Of a DNA stretch of 28,406 nucleotides, positions 20,719-27,410 are shown piece after piece; positions within the stretch are counted from its first letter, which is position 1, and each line of letters starts with the position of its first letter. The position numbers and the translations under genes were made by a program. Location of the stretch: positions 1-28,406 of the IMG/VR virus record IMGVR_UViG_3300043331_002127; one strand, written 5' to 3'. The notes beneath the pieces are model-generated. The model was not told where the DNA came from. It worked only from the letters and a program-made list of their open reading frames with translations, and did no database searches. The DNA comes from a virus.

Positions 20719-22814
20719 CAGTCGGGCTCCTCAGTGCTGCCGTTGGAGAAGGCGGCAGCCGCCTGCTGTTGCTGAAACTGCTGCGCCTGCATGAGCATTT
20801 TTTGTTCTTCGAGCCGCAACTTCAGCAGATCGACTTCATGCGCCCAGGCGTTCTTTTGTGCGTCTAACTGGTTTTCCTGCTGCTTATCCGCGAGGCGAGT
20901 CTGCATCGTCGCCACCTGCTGTTCTAAGAGCTTCACTTGCTGGATCGCGGCCTCTTGCGTCGCTTTGTCCTGCTGCATTTGCTGCTGTAACGCCTGGAAT
21001 TGGGTGCCCACCTGCTGTAACTGATTCTGGAGCTGGACGACCTTCGTTTCCGGCTTCACCTGCTCTGAGGCCGCAAGCGCTTCAGGGGGAACGAGGGTCT
21101 TCAAACGTTGCGCCAGCTCCTGGGAGCCAGGGAAGTCGAGCGTCTGGGCCCACACGTCCATGAAGTACCGCGACACCTCCGGGGGCACGCCCGCCAGCAT
21201 GGTCGTCAGATTGTCGTTCACCTGCATGCGCGAGGTCTCGTAGCTGGGGCCACTCGACACCACCACGTCATAGTCGCCCTGGGCGAGCCGATGCTCTGCG
21301 GTCTGGCCGTCTGGTCCCTGCACAGGCTGATTGACCTTCGTGGTGCTGATACTGCCGTCCTGCCCCACCTGGCGCAGGGTCATGGGGCCACTGTAGAGCA
21401 CCGGCAGCAGGTCCAGGATCTGAATCCCACACGCCCGGATACTCCACGCGAGGTTCCCGGGAAACGTGTAGTTGGTCTGTTCGCCCTCGATCTTGCGGGC
21501 GTTGATCGCCGTGCCGCTCTGTTCATTGGAGCGCTGCCCCACACTGGCTTCGTACTGCCCGACCGTCGCCTGCATGTCTTGCGCCGCGAGTAACCGTGCT
21601 TGCGAGATGGCTTGTATCGCCGGCTCGGTCACCTGGCGCTGCGGTGGCGGGAGCAGCGAGCCGCCCTCGACGTGGGCTTTGATGGGTAAGTACGGCATCT
21701 GCGCATCATTAGCCTGGTCCCAGAGGTCCTGATAGCCGTCAATCTGCTCGGCATAGAGGATATACGGGGCTTTGGGCGCCAGGGCCACCGCTTCCGCTTC
21801 GGCGGACGCAAAGTAGTTGTACATGCGCTGCGAGTCGGCGGCCGCCTGCACCAGGCCGGTGCGCTGGGCGCGGCCATCACGGAGCAGCCGCTGGCCCTCG
21901 CAGCGGATAATGGGGATATACTGGCCGGACCAGGTGGCGCGCTCCAGGATGGCATAGCCCACGGCCTTGACGTAGTGCACCGTGGCCTTGAGCGTCTGGC
22001 GCGTCGGCCAGGTCGGGTCGAGGTTGCCAATCCCTGCGGTGGGCAGCACCGTGCCGTTGGGCAGGCGCACGAGGGTTTCGGCTTTCCACGTCTTATAAAA
22101 ATACTCGCACAGGAGGACCTCAGCGCCGGTGTTCCAGGTGTAGTCGACCGGGCCGGTCCAGGCCTCGACCTGCTGCGGCCGCACCTCCCACTGCTGGCAG
22201 AAGCGACTCGTGGCCCAGCGCTCGGTGACAAAGGCCCAGGAGGCATCGAGGGCGGCCGGGTGGACGGCGGCCGGGTCCATGTACACGCTCAGGCTATTGT
22301 AGATGGCTTTGAGGCGCGGCACCTGCTGGAACGACGTGGGGGTCTCGTACTCCGTCACCAGACGCCAGTAGCCCAGGCCATGACCGACGGCCTGATCGAG
22401 GGCGGTGGTGTACACGATCTCGGCTTCACTCTGTTGCTCAATGTCCCTTAAGTGTCCTTCTAAGATTGTCGCGAGTTCTTGGGTGGCCCCGCCCGACTTT
22501 GGCCTGACTCGTAGGCCAAGGGGGGCACGGCGATAGGCATTGATCACCTGGTTGATGTACTGCGACAGGCGGTCAATCACAAGACACGGGCGCTCTGAGC
22601 CTGGGGCCTGGCGCTGGCGCATAAGATGGTCCGGCCACTGAGCGCCAGACCTGAATGCCATCGCATCTTCATGCGAACGTCGTTCGTCAGCCTCGGCCTC
22701 TTGTGCGAGCTTGAACCTCTCGCGCATCTGCTGCAGCACGTCCTCATCACGTGTCGGACGCAGCTCACGGCGCTCATCACGGGTCAGGGGAGCAAGTGTC
22801 GTGGTCTCAGCCAT
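20718..22814 (-). CDS. Portal protein, P22 family
   Basis: The 698-residue product probably starts at ATG 22814; a GTG at 22832 would add six residues, and neither has a clear SD. P22-type portal features include the N-terminal helix followed by DAMAFRSGAQWPDHL and the RPCLVIDRLSQYINQVINAYRRAP block. Further in are PAAVHPAALDASWAFV, GYAILE...YIPIIRCEGQ, and QRTGLVQAAADSQRMYNYFASAEAEAVALAPKAPYI. An ESRQSGTAI-like stretch (RSNEQSGTAINARKIEG) follows. The last 110 residues are a Gln-rich coiled coil (barrel-type), as in P22 gp1. It forms the dodecameric DNA channel at one capsid vertex. P22 gp1 has 725 residues, so the length agrees. Confidence 0.93.
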   Translation of the reverse strand: MAETTTLAPLTRDERRELRPTRDEDVLQQMRERFKLAQEAEADERRSHEDAMAFRSGAQWPDHLMRQRQAPGSERPCLVIDRLSQYINQVINAYRRAPLGLRVRPKSGGATQELATILEGHLRDIEQQSEAEIVYTTALDQAVGHGLGYWRLVTEYETPTSFQQVPRLKAIYNSLSVYMDPAAVHPAALDASWAFVTERWATSRFCQQWEVRPQQVEAWTGPVDYTWNTGAEVLLCEYFYKTWKAETLVRLPNGTVLPTAGIGNLDPTWPTRQTLKATVHYVKAVGYAILERATWSGQYIPIIRCEGQRLLRDGRAQRTGLVQAAADSQRMYNYFASAEAEAVALAPKAPYILYAEQIDGYQDLWDQANDAQMPYLPIKAHVEGGSLLPPPQRQVTEPAIQAISQARLLAAQDMQATVGQYEASVGQRSNEQSGTAINARKIEGEQTNYTFPGNLAWSIRACGIQILDLLPVLYSGPMTLRQVGQDGSISTTKVNQPVQGPDGQTAEHRLAQGDYDVVVSSGPSYETSRMQVNDNLTTMLAGVPPEVSRYFMDVWAQTLDFPGSQELAQRLKTLVPPEALAASEQVKPETKVVQLQNQLQQVGTQFQALQQQMQQDKATQEAAIQQVKLLEQQVATMQTRLADKQQENQLDAQKNAWAHEVDLLKLRLEEQKMLMQAQQFQQQQAAAAFSNGSTEEPD

Positions 22815-22824
22815 AGTCTTGCTA

Positions 22825-23084
22825 TTATCCACAGAAGAGAATAATCAGTAACAACAGTAATACATGCTCATATGTGCATAACTTGACTTGTGCACCGTTT
22901 TTCCACGCTTTTTTTGTCCACAGGCGTCCATAACAGCTTGATGGAGAAGACTACTCAACGTTTGTGTGCTGTTGACTGCGTGTCCGCCATGGCTGGTGAA
23001 AACGGGTGCAAAAGTCCCAGGGGTTCTCCACGACTTTGCTCCCCACGAAAGTTTTCAACAGCCGAGGTCTCCACAGTATGCACA
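22825..23084. other. Candidate replication origin: cluster of DnaA-box-like sites
   Basis: This gene-free gap between the portal and DUF3008 genes holds two exact TTATNCACA boxes: TTATCCACA at 22825-22833 (+) and TTATGCACA at 22873-22881 (-). Single-mismatch boxes are TTGTCCACA (22914-22922) and GTATGCACA (23076-23084). Two-mismatch forms are at 22888, 22899, 23024, 23052 and 23067. The left part is AT-rich (about 22825-22890), and a T-run lies at 22908-22915. The first box overlaps the upstream region of the portal gene. Function as an origin is inferred. Confidence 0.45.
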
Positions 23085-23089
23085 GCCTT

Positions 23090-23269
23090 CTAATAAGAAC
23101 TTTTCGAGCCTTTTTTCGCCTTCACCTTCGCAGGCAGCTTCTTCGTTTTGGTGCTGGCAAAGTCTTCCAGTTGCGCCGCCGTCATGTCAGTCGTCGTCTC
23201 TTTCCCGGCGCGCTTCCGGGCCAGCTCTGCACCCATAAAACGCTGTTGAGCTTTACTTTTTGCTGGCAT
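23090..23269 (-). CDS. DUF3008-like small basic protein
   Basis: The 59-residue product starts at ATG 23269 (GGGGAGAG upstream). The start MPAKSKAQQRFMGAELARKRAGK matches the DUF3008 signature (MPAxSKxQQRxMG), a family of small basic proteins found in phages and bacteria. The C-terminus is a run of Lys-rich residues (KTKKLPAKVKAKKGSKSS) suited to binding DNA or RNA. It lies between the large terminase gene and the gene-free stretch before the portal gene. Its role is unknown; a DNA-associated or packaging-related function would fit. Confidence 0.8.
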   Translation of the reverse strand: MPAKSKAQQRFMGAELARKRAGKETTTDMTAAQLEDFASTKTKKLPAKVKAKKGSKSSY

Positions 23270-23283
23270 CGTCTCTCCCCTCC

Positions 23284-24567
23284 TTACCGCATCCAATTCC
23301 CGCGTTGCAGGCGGTGCGTCGGCACGACGCGCGCTGGCGGTCGGATGGGCTCTCTGTCCTCGCGGTACGCACTCGCGAACGTGCGCAGGGCGTCGGCGCC
23401 GTGTGAGGCCCACGAGTGTTCCGCATGCGTCGCCCACGCCTTCTGGGCCTCATTCCAGGCACGCCGATAGGCCTTCAGCGCTTCCAGCCCCTCGTAACAC
23501 TTGTCCTGATCAAACACGAAGCGTGGAAACAACGTGCGCACGGCCTGGATACCATCTGCAGGATCACCACGCGGCACCACGACGGCGGGCTTGAGCCCTA
23601 AGCTCTCGGCGATCGCCAGCCGGTTGCGGCCATCACTGCTAAAATCCCGTGACGCAATATCGTGCGGAAAAAAATGCCTCCCGTAGGTGTACGGCTTCTC
23701 GCGCAGCACCTTGGCATACCATTCCAACCCGTGGTCACTGGCTTCGAGATAGTCAATGACGTGGATCATTCTGCCGACAGGCTGGAGAAACCAAATCGCG
23801 GTCGCGTCACTGATCCCGAGGTCCCACGCCGTATGCACCGGCACGCTCGGGTCATGCGGCACGCGGGTGATACGCTGTTCCTCGCGGGCCGTCTCCAGGT
23901 AGGAGCCGTAATAGCTCCCCACCAGGGCGCTCTCGAAGCTGCACTCGAACTCTTGCGCGTATTGCTCCGGGGCCATCACGGCCCGGGCCGCGTCGAGTTC
24001 CTCCTGCGGCAGGATACCCGTCTCCGAGGCACGGTAGCAGGCCGTGTGCCAGCCCGGGTCCTGCTGCGCCTGGCGGTACAGGTCGTAGAAGTGATTATGG
24101 CCCATGGGCGTCCCAATGAACGTGGCCCAGCCCTGGCGGTCAGCGAGCGCCGGCCGCACCACCTCACTCCAGATCCGCGGCCGCATCTGGGCATACTCAT
24201 CGAACACCGCGCCGTCAAAGTACAGGCCACGCAGGGCGTCCGGGTTATCCGCCCCGAAAATCTGAATACGCCGATCGCCCGTGAGATCCACGCGCAGCTC
24301 AGCCTCGTTATGCTTCGTGCCACGGATGTCCTTGGTCATGTGCTTGAGCAGATCCCAAGCAATCACTTTGCCCTGGCGGTAGAGCGGCGCGAGATAGGCA
24401 AAGCGCGGCGAGCGCTCGCCGTGACAGAAGGCATCACGGATGAGGAGTTCAAGGGCCAGCACGGTCTTGCCAAAGCGCCGGTGGCAGACCCACACGTTAA
24501 AGCGCTCACGCTGCTCATAGAGGGCGTATTGCTGGGCACGCAGGGGCGGCAGATGGAGCTCAATCAC
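23284..24567 (-). CDS. terL: Terminase large subunit
   Basis: The 427-residue product starts at GTG 24567 (GGAGGAG upstream), overlapping the small-subunit stop by 8 bases. The ATPase half has Walker A HRRFGKTV (29-36), Walker B GAVFDEYA (Asp123-Glu124) and a coupling motif in TFIGTPMG (149-156). The nuclease half begins near residue 245 with TAWDLGISDATAIWF (Asp249), then VIDYLEASDHG, and a late acidic site in SHGADALRTFA. These are the RNase H-like metal residues of packaging terminases. It pumps DNA into the procapsid through the portal and cuts the concatemer. The length is typical for the compact Terminase_6-type large subunits. Confidence 0.95.
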   Translation of the reverse strand: MIELHLPPLRAQQYALYEQRERFNVWVCHRRFGKTVLALELLIRDAFCHGERSPRFAYLAPLYRQGKVIAWDLLKHMTKDIRGTKHNEAELRVDLTGDRRIQIFGADNPDALRGLYFDGAVFDEYAQMRPRIWSEVVRPALADRQGWATFIGTPMGHNHFYDLYRQAQQDPGWHTACYRASETGILPQEELDAARAVMAPEQYAQEFECSFESALVGSYYGSYLETAREEQRITRVPHDPSVPVHTAWDLGISDATAIWFLQPVGRMIHVIDYLEASDHGLEWYAKVLREKPYTYGRHFFPHDIASRDFSSDGRNRLAIAESLGLKPAVVVPRGDPADGIQAVRTLFPRFVFDQDKCYEGLEALKAYRRAWNEAQKAWATHAEHSWASHGADALRTFASAYREDREPIRPPARVVPTHRLQRGNWMR

Positions 24568-24928
24568 GGGGCGTCTCCTCCTGCTTGCTCATCACCACCT
24601 TGACCACCTCATTGAGCGGCGCGCCGTCCTTGCCGGTCTGCTCGGTGCGCTCGACATAGCCGCGGTCCTTGCCGATGGTTTTGAGCGTAAACGCGATGCC
24701 CCACGCTTCCCCGTTGTCCACCGATGTCCATAAGCGCGTCTCAGCCATGTCCACAAATTCGCCGCGTTGGGCGTCTTTGGCAGCCTGCACGCTTGGGTAG
24801 CGTTTGCAGTAGTTCTGTACGGTCTCTGCATCGCAGCCCAAACGTTTCGCAGCGTAGTAGACCATCCCCTTTGTTTCCAGCAAGGCATCAATCATTTGTG
24901 CCGCCGTATACCGTTGCTTACGCGCCAT
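24560..24928 (-). CDS. terS: Terminase small subunit
   Basis: The 122-residue product starts at ATG 24928, with no strong SD before it. Residues 8-48 form a helix-turn-helix: TAAQMIDALLETKGMVYYAAKRLGCDAETVQNYCKRYPSVQ. A helical oligomerisation part follows (EFVDMAETRLWTSVDNGEAWGIAFTLKTIGKDRGYVER), which is the usual terS plan. The helix-turn-helix recognises the packaging site in phage DNA. It is directly upstream of terL, with an 8-base overlap. An HNH gene ends 24 bases before it, so transcription may come from that side. Confidence 0.88.
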   Translation of the reverse strand: MARKQRYTAAQMIDALLETKGMVYYAAKRLGCDAETVQNYCKRYPSVQAAKDAQRGEFVDMAETRLWTSVDNGEAWGIAFTLKTIGKDRGYVERTEQTGKDGAPLNEVVKVVMSKQEETPRD

Positions 24929-24951
24929 AAGCCAAAAAACCAAAAGAATCC

Positions 24952-25821
24952 CTAGTCTGCCACTGCGGGCACAGGCACAGGATCAGGCAAGGCCGCATAC
25001 AATTCCTCAGTCGCAATCAAGCCTCGATGGGCCATGGCATGATGGTTCGGGCACAACGTAATCAGATTCCCCAGACTGTTATTGCCCCCACGCGCTTTAT
25101 GGACGATGTGATGCACATGCACCACGACATCAAAACCGCACAGGCGACATCTCGCGCCATCCCGTTGCAGAGCCATGGGCTTCGGTGAACTGCGTGCGCC
25201 ACTAAGTTTGTTGGCAACGATGATGTAGCGACAGCGTTTGGAACAGGCCGGCAAACTTCCTTTGTCCTGCAACTGATACGGGGAGCGATACACCATCGTG
25301 CCACAGGCTGCGCACGGAATCGGGATACGCTTCCGCTCATTGGGCGGATTGATCGTAAGCCAGACGGTTCGACAGGCCGTGCTACAGAGCTTCGTGCGAC
25401 TGGACGCCGCTTTGAACCTGCGGCCACACACCGCACAGGGGACCTGCGGACGGCGGATGTCCCTGTAGGTATCGTTGTGCCCAGACACGTACTCGTACAC
25501 CTGCCCAGCGGGGCCATATTTACGCCGATAGCGTCCACAGCCACAGGCGCACAGGATGCGCGTCTGCTCCCGACACGGCTCACAGACCCCTCGCAAGAGT
25601 GGACGCTCAAACGGTGTCCCACATTCACGGCAATGCGTCGCCGCGAGGGTCTGTCTGAGATGGCGATGCATGAGGCAGGTATGTGCGTGCGGGCCAATGG
25701 GCTCCACACAGCCATCAATCGGGCAGAGGCGCTTACTGTTCTGGGCGCGGCACTGGTCGCACAGAGGGCTCGTAACCCGCGTATGCTCCTTCCCGCACTG
25801 CCCACAAAATCTGGATGCCAT
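24952..25821 (-). CDS. HNH endonuclease with many zinc-ribbon modules
   Basis: The 289-residue product starts at ATG 25821 with GGAG 6 bases upstream; a second ATG four codons earlier has no SD. Residues 1-205 hold at least six Cys-pair modules: CGQC/CDQC, CPIDGC/CLMH, CREC/CEPC, CACGCG with a closing VSGHN, CAVC/CSTAC and CAAC/CSKRC. Residues 220-265 form the HNH nuclease: ARCRLCGFDVVVHVHHIVHKARGGNNSLGNLITLCPNHH (His237-His238 active, Cys225/228 and Cys257 zinc). It is a probable homing endonuclease. The CACGCG...GHN module is shared with the 1803 HNH protein. It lies between the ParB-like remnant and terS. Confidence 0.9.
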   Translation of the reverse strand: MASRFCGQCGKEHTRVTSPLCDQCRAQNSKRLCPIDGCVEPIGPHAHTCLMHRHLRQTLAATHCRECGTPFERPLLRGVCEPCREQTRILCACGCGRYRRKYGPAGQVYEYVSGHNDTYRDIRRPQVPCAVCGRRFKAASSRTKLCSTACRTVWLTINPPNERKRIPIPCAACGTMVYRSPYQLQDKGSLPACSKRCRYIIVANKLSGARSSPKPMALQRDGARCRLCGFDVVVHVHHIVHKARGGNNSLGNLITLCPNHHAMAHRGLIATEELYAALPDPVPVPAVAD

Positions 25822-25856
25822 AGTTGTCTCCATAGAAGTAGGTCAGAGATAACTAT

Positions 25857-25862
25857 ATTATA
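25857..25862 (-). promoter_or_regulatory. -10 element for the zinc-ribbon HNH gene
   Basis: A perfect TATAAT lies on the minus strand 36 bases before the start codon, in an AT-rich segment right after the ParB-like remnant. No convincing -35 is visible. Confidence 0.5.
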
Positions 25863-25886
25863 TCCAGAATTGATGCGATTATCTAA

Positions 25887-25997
25887 TGCTTCGTGCGTCC
25901 GCCAGTTCATCTGGTGGTCTTGGAGGTCACGGGCAGGAATACGGCGCAAGTCGAGGATACGATCACGCAAGCGCGGTGGTGTGGTGGCGCGCGGCAT
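25887..25997 (-). pseudogene. ParB-like gene remnant (N-terminal part only)
   Basis: ATG 25997 has GGGAG 5 bases upstream. The first 37 residues (RDRILDLRRIPARDLQDHQ, NWRTHEA) match the start of phage ParB/Srx-type proteins that often stand just before the small terminase gene ('RI.ELRRV.A.DL..HP.NWR.HP'). After NWRTHEA the match stops and base composition turns AT-rich, leading into the HNH gene. The frame stays open beyond, but in the wrong phase of the HNH gene. No C-terminal half is seen before terS. I infer that the endonuclease gene replaced the rest of the ParB-like gene. Confidence 0.5.
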
Positions 25998-26107
25998 AGG
26001 CTCTCCCATCCGTGTGCCGGGGGTGTACGACACACGGCGGGTGCTGTTGTCTATCCGAGAATCCCGGGGTCAGTGTGGAGAGTCTATCTAGGGTGGTCTA
26101 CAGGCAG

Positions 26108-26168
26108 AAAAAAATGCAGTAGCCACTGAGTAGTGTTTGTACTAACACCACCTAGATAGACTACTGCA
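26108..26168 (-). terminator. Terminator of the leftward repressor operon
   Basis: On the minus strand TGCAGTAG (26168-26161) pairs with CTACTGCA (26122-26115), and seven T follow at once. The loop contains its own hairpin GTGTT/AACAC. It lies just after the stop of the 26201 gene. A larger inverted repeat (AGTCTATCTAGG-TGGT, arms 26081-26097 and 26147-26162) overlaps it and offers an alternative pairing. Confidence 0.6.
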
Positions 26169-26200
26169 CGAGGCAAAGGTACTCATTTACGAAGAGGGTG

Positions 26201-26359
26201 TCAAAGAAAAAAGTGACGTTCGCCGTCGGCGCCTGTATCCCGTGTCGCCTGGGGTTGGCCAGCCTGCCAGATGCGCAGGCCGGCCCAGAGCGCCCAGGGC
26301 AATGCCAGCAGCGCGCCAACGAGGCACCCGAGCAGGCCGTAGAGGAAAGGTTCAGGCAT
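26201..26359 (-). CDS. Small membrane protein at end of repressor operon
   Basis: The 52-residue product starts at ATG 26359, overlapping the upstream gene by 8 bases (ATGCCTGA). Residues 5-31 are one hydrophobic helix (FLYGLLGCLVGALLALPWALWAGLRIW), followed by a short polar tail ending HFFL. It pairs with the coiled-coil gene before it in the same manner as the plus-strand coiled-coil/membrane pairs at 5254-6289. Co-transcription with a repressor suggests a lysogeny or exclusion role, but that is inference. It is the last gene before the terminator. Confidence 0.6.
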   Translation of the reverse strand: MPEPFLYGLLGCLVGALLALPWALWAGLRIWQAGQPQATRDTGADGERHFFL

Positions 26360-26543
26360 GGCTGCCACCATTGGGGTTGCCATTGCGGCGCTGGCGGAGG
26401 ACCTCACGGATCAGCACTTCGAGGCGGCCATTGATCTGGCGCTGCTCATCGGTGAACTCAACCAATTTGTCGTAGCTCTCACTGATTTTGTCGAGCACGG
26501 CGGCCATGCGCAGCATCAGGGCATCGTAGGCGTCACTGTCCAT
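26352..26543 (-). CDS. Small coiled-coil protein ending in GGSHA
   Basis: The 63-residue product probably starts at ATG 26543 (GAGGTG 5 bases upstream), overlapping the HNH stop by 11 bases; an ATG at 26558 is possible. It begins MDSDAYDALMLRM and is nearly all amphipathic helix (VLDKISESYDKLVEFTDEQ, RLEVLIREVLRQRRN), then a Gly/Asn-rich end. It closely matches the build of the 5254 protein (MDLSEYD... and an ending in SGH). The neighbouring membrane-protein gene downstream completes a repeated gene pair. Function unknown. Confidence 0.7.
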   Translation of the reverse strand: MDSDAYDALMLRMAAVLDKISESYDKLVEFTDEQRQINGRLEVLIREVLRQRRNGNPNGGSHA

Positions 26544-26979
26544 GGGACACCTCGTCACCAGGCATGAAGGTATCTAATGGCACGTGTAGGGCACGCGCAA
26601 TACGCCGCTGTTCTCGTGCATCACGGACATTGTCCGCAATCGTCCCCAGGAAAAGATGAGCAGGGTTGCAGCAGGATTTGTTATTGCATCGATGCATCAC
26701 CACAAAAGGCGTCCTGCACCGACGGACATGATAGTTCGGAAAGAAGAGACATCCCGCGCCAGCCGCCCATTCAAGCACGAAGCGATGCGCAAGGAGATGC
26801 ACCACACGAGGATAGTGCTGGAGACGGAAGGCAAAACTGCCATACCCATCCGTATCACGCCTCCCTTCCCACGGCCAACAACAGCGTGGGCACGGATGCC
26901 GATGCCTACATCGCGCAACCATCAGCCAAAAACGGGCAACCACATCCTCCATTGTTTCGGCTGGACGATGCTTAGGCAT
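26533..26979 (-). CDS. HNH homing endonuclease within the repressor operon
   Basis: The 148-residue product starts at ATG 26979, 6 bases after GAGGAGG; an ATG two codons earlier abuts the SD and is unlikely. The early motif CPRCCWPWEGRRDTDGYG with LLAHRFVLEWAAG, then VVMHRCNNKSCCNPAHLFLGTIADNVRDA (His96, Asn105, His108) is the classic HNH_3 layout also seen in the 1803 protein. It lacks a C-terminal helix-turn-helix. Its start overlaps the regulator's stop by 8 bases, so it is co-translated with the repressor-like gene, an unusual place for a freestanding endonuclease. Confidence 0.88.
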   Translation of the reverse strand: MPKHRPAETMEDVVARFWLMVARCRHRHPCPRCCWPWEGRRDTDGYGSFAFRLQHYPRVVHLLAHRFVLEWAAGAGCLFFPNYHVRRCRTPFVVMHRCNNKSCCNPAHLFLGTIADNVRDAREQRRIARALHVPLDTFMPGDEVSHGQ

Positions 26980-27193
26980 GCACATCCTCCTCGTACATCC
27001 CGCACAGATAGTCGAGCGTGACCCCTAACACTTTGGCCATACGCATCGCCGCAGGCACGGAAGGATACGCGGTTGTTTGCCTCTCCAGACGAGAGACCAC
27101 TCCATGAGGAAGAGCCGCGAGGGTTTCCAACTGACGCACCGACAACCGCTTCTCACGGCGTAAGTGCTGCAGGCGAGTACTAAAGTTCATCAT
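26972..27193 (-). CDS. XRE-family transcription regulator (repressor-like)
   Basis: The 73-residue product starts at ATG 27193 (GGAG 5 bases upstream). It is a single helix-turn-helix of the XRE/Cro type: RLQHLRREKRLSVRQLETLAALPHGVVSRLERQTTAYPSVPAAMRMAKVLGVTLDYLCGMYEED. The recognition helix is HGVVSRLE and the closing LGVTLDYL is typical. With no C-terminal domain it may act as a Cro-like or small CI-like dimer. A sigma-70 promoter lies 40-70 bases upstream, and two identical 15-bp sites in the divergent region are likely operators. The gene heads an operon with HNH, coiled-coil and membrane genes. Confidence 0.9.
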   Translation of the reverse strand: MMNFSTRLQHLRREKRLSVRQLETLAALPHGVVSRLERQTTAYPSVPAAMRMAKVLGVTLDYLCGMYEEDVHA

Positions 27194-27235
27194 GTCTACT
27201 CCATGGCATAAGAAAAATATCTCCATATGCCAGAG

Positions 27236-27264
27236 AGTATAGCTAAGAAAAAAATGCTCTACAA
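27236..27264 (-). promoter_or_regulatory. Promoter of the XRE regulator operon
   Basis: On the minus strand TTGTAG (27259-27264) and TATACT (27236-27241) are separated by exactly 17 bases. The start would be about 35 bases before the XRE start codon. An operator-like repeat begins two bases before the -35. Confidence 0.7.
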
Positions 27265-27265
27265 G

Positions 27266-27314
27266 TGATTTTTTTCTCCATTTTTCTGATAAGTAGTGTT
27301 GATTTTTTTCTCCA
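27266..27314. repeat. Two identical 15-bp operator-like sites
   Basis: TGATTTTTTTCTCCA occurs at 27266-27280 and 27300-27314. The first adjoins the -35 of the leftward promoter and the second overlaps the -35 of the rightward promoter. A related TATCTCCA lies at 27219-27226. They are probably binding sites for the XRE protein or the second regulator. Confidence 0.55.
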
Positions 27315-27327
27315 GATTGACGATAAT
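27299..27327 (+). promoter_or_regulatory. Promoter of the SWIM gene
   Basis: TTGATT (27299-27304) and GATAAT (27322-27327) are spaced by 17 bases. The -35 lies inside the second 15-bp repeat, so the repressor could shut this promoter directly. Confidence 0.65.
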
Positions 27328-27343
27328 ATAAGTGTAGACAGCA

Positions 27344-27378
27344 TGAGGCAAGCGACCCCGCGAAGAGAGCTTGCCTCA
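27344..27378 (+). promoter_or_regulatory. Leader hairpin before the SWIM gene
   Basis: TGAGGCAAGC (27344-27353) pairs perfectly with GCTTGCCTCA (27369-27378), with a 15-base loop. It begins about ten bases after the predicted transcription start and ends 32 bases before the ATG. No T-tract follows, so it is more likely a stability or control element than a terminator. Confidence 0.55.
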
Positions 27379-27410
27379 CACCCACCCTGAACCCCTTGGA
27401 GGATTCGAGC

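Noticed and set aside
22833-23089. Possible tRNA or att site in the gene-free gap
   Set aside because: No cloverleaf with proper acceptor, anticodon and T arms could be drawn, and no integrase gene is visible in the window.
25062-26033. Minus-strand 323-codon frame overlapping the zinc-ribbon HNH gene
   Set aside because: Only the first about 40 codons (25887-25997) look like real protein. The rest is the out-of-frame reading of the HNH gene, rich in Arg/Ser/Cys.
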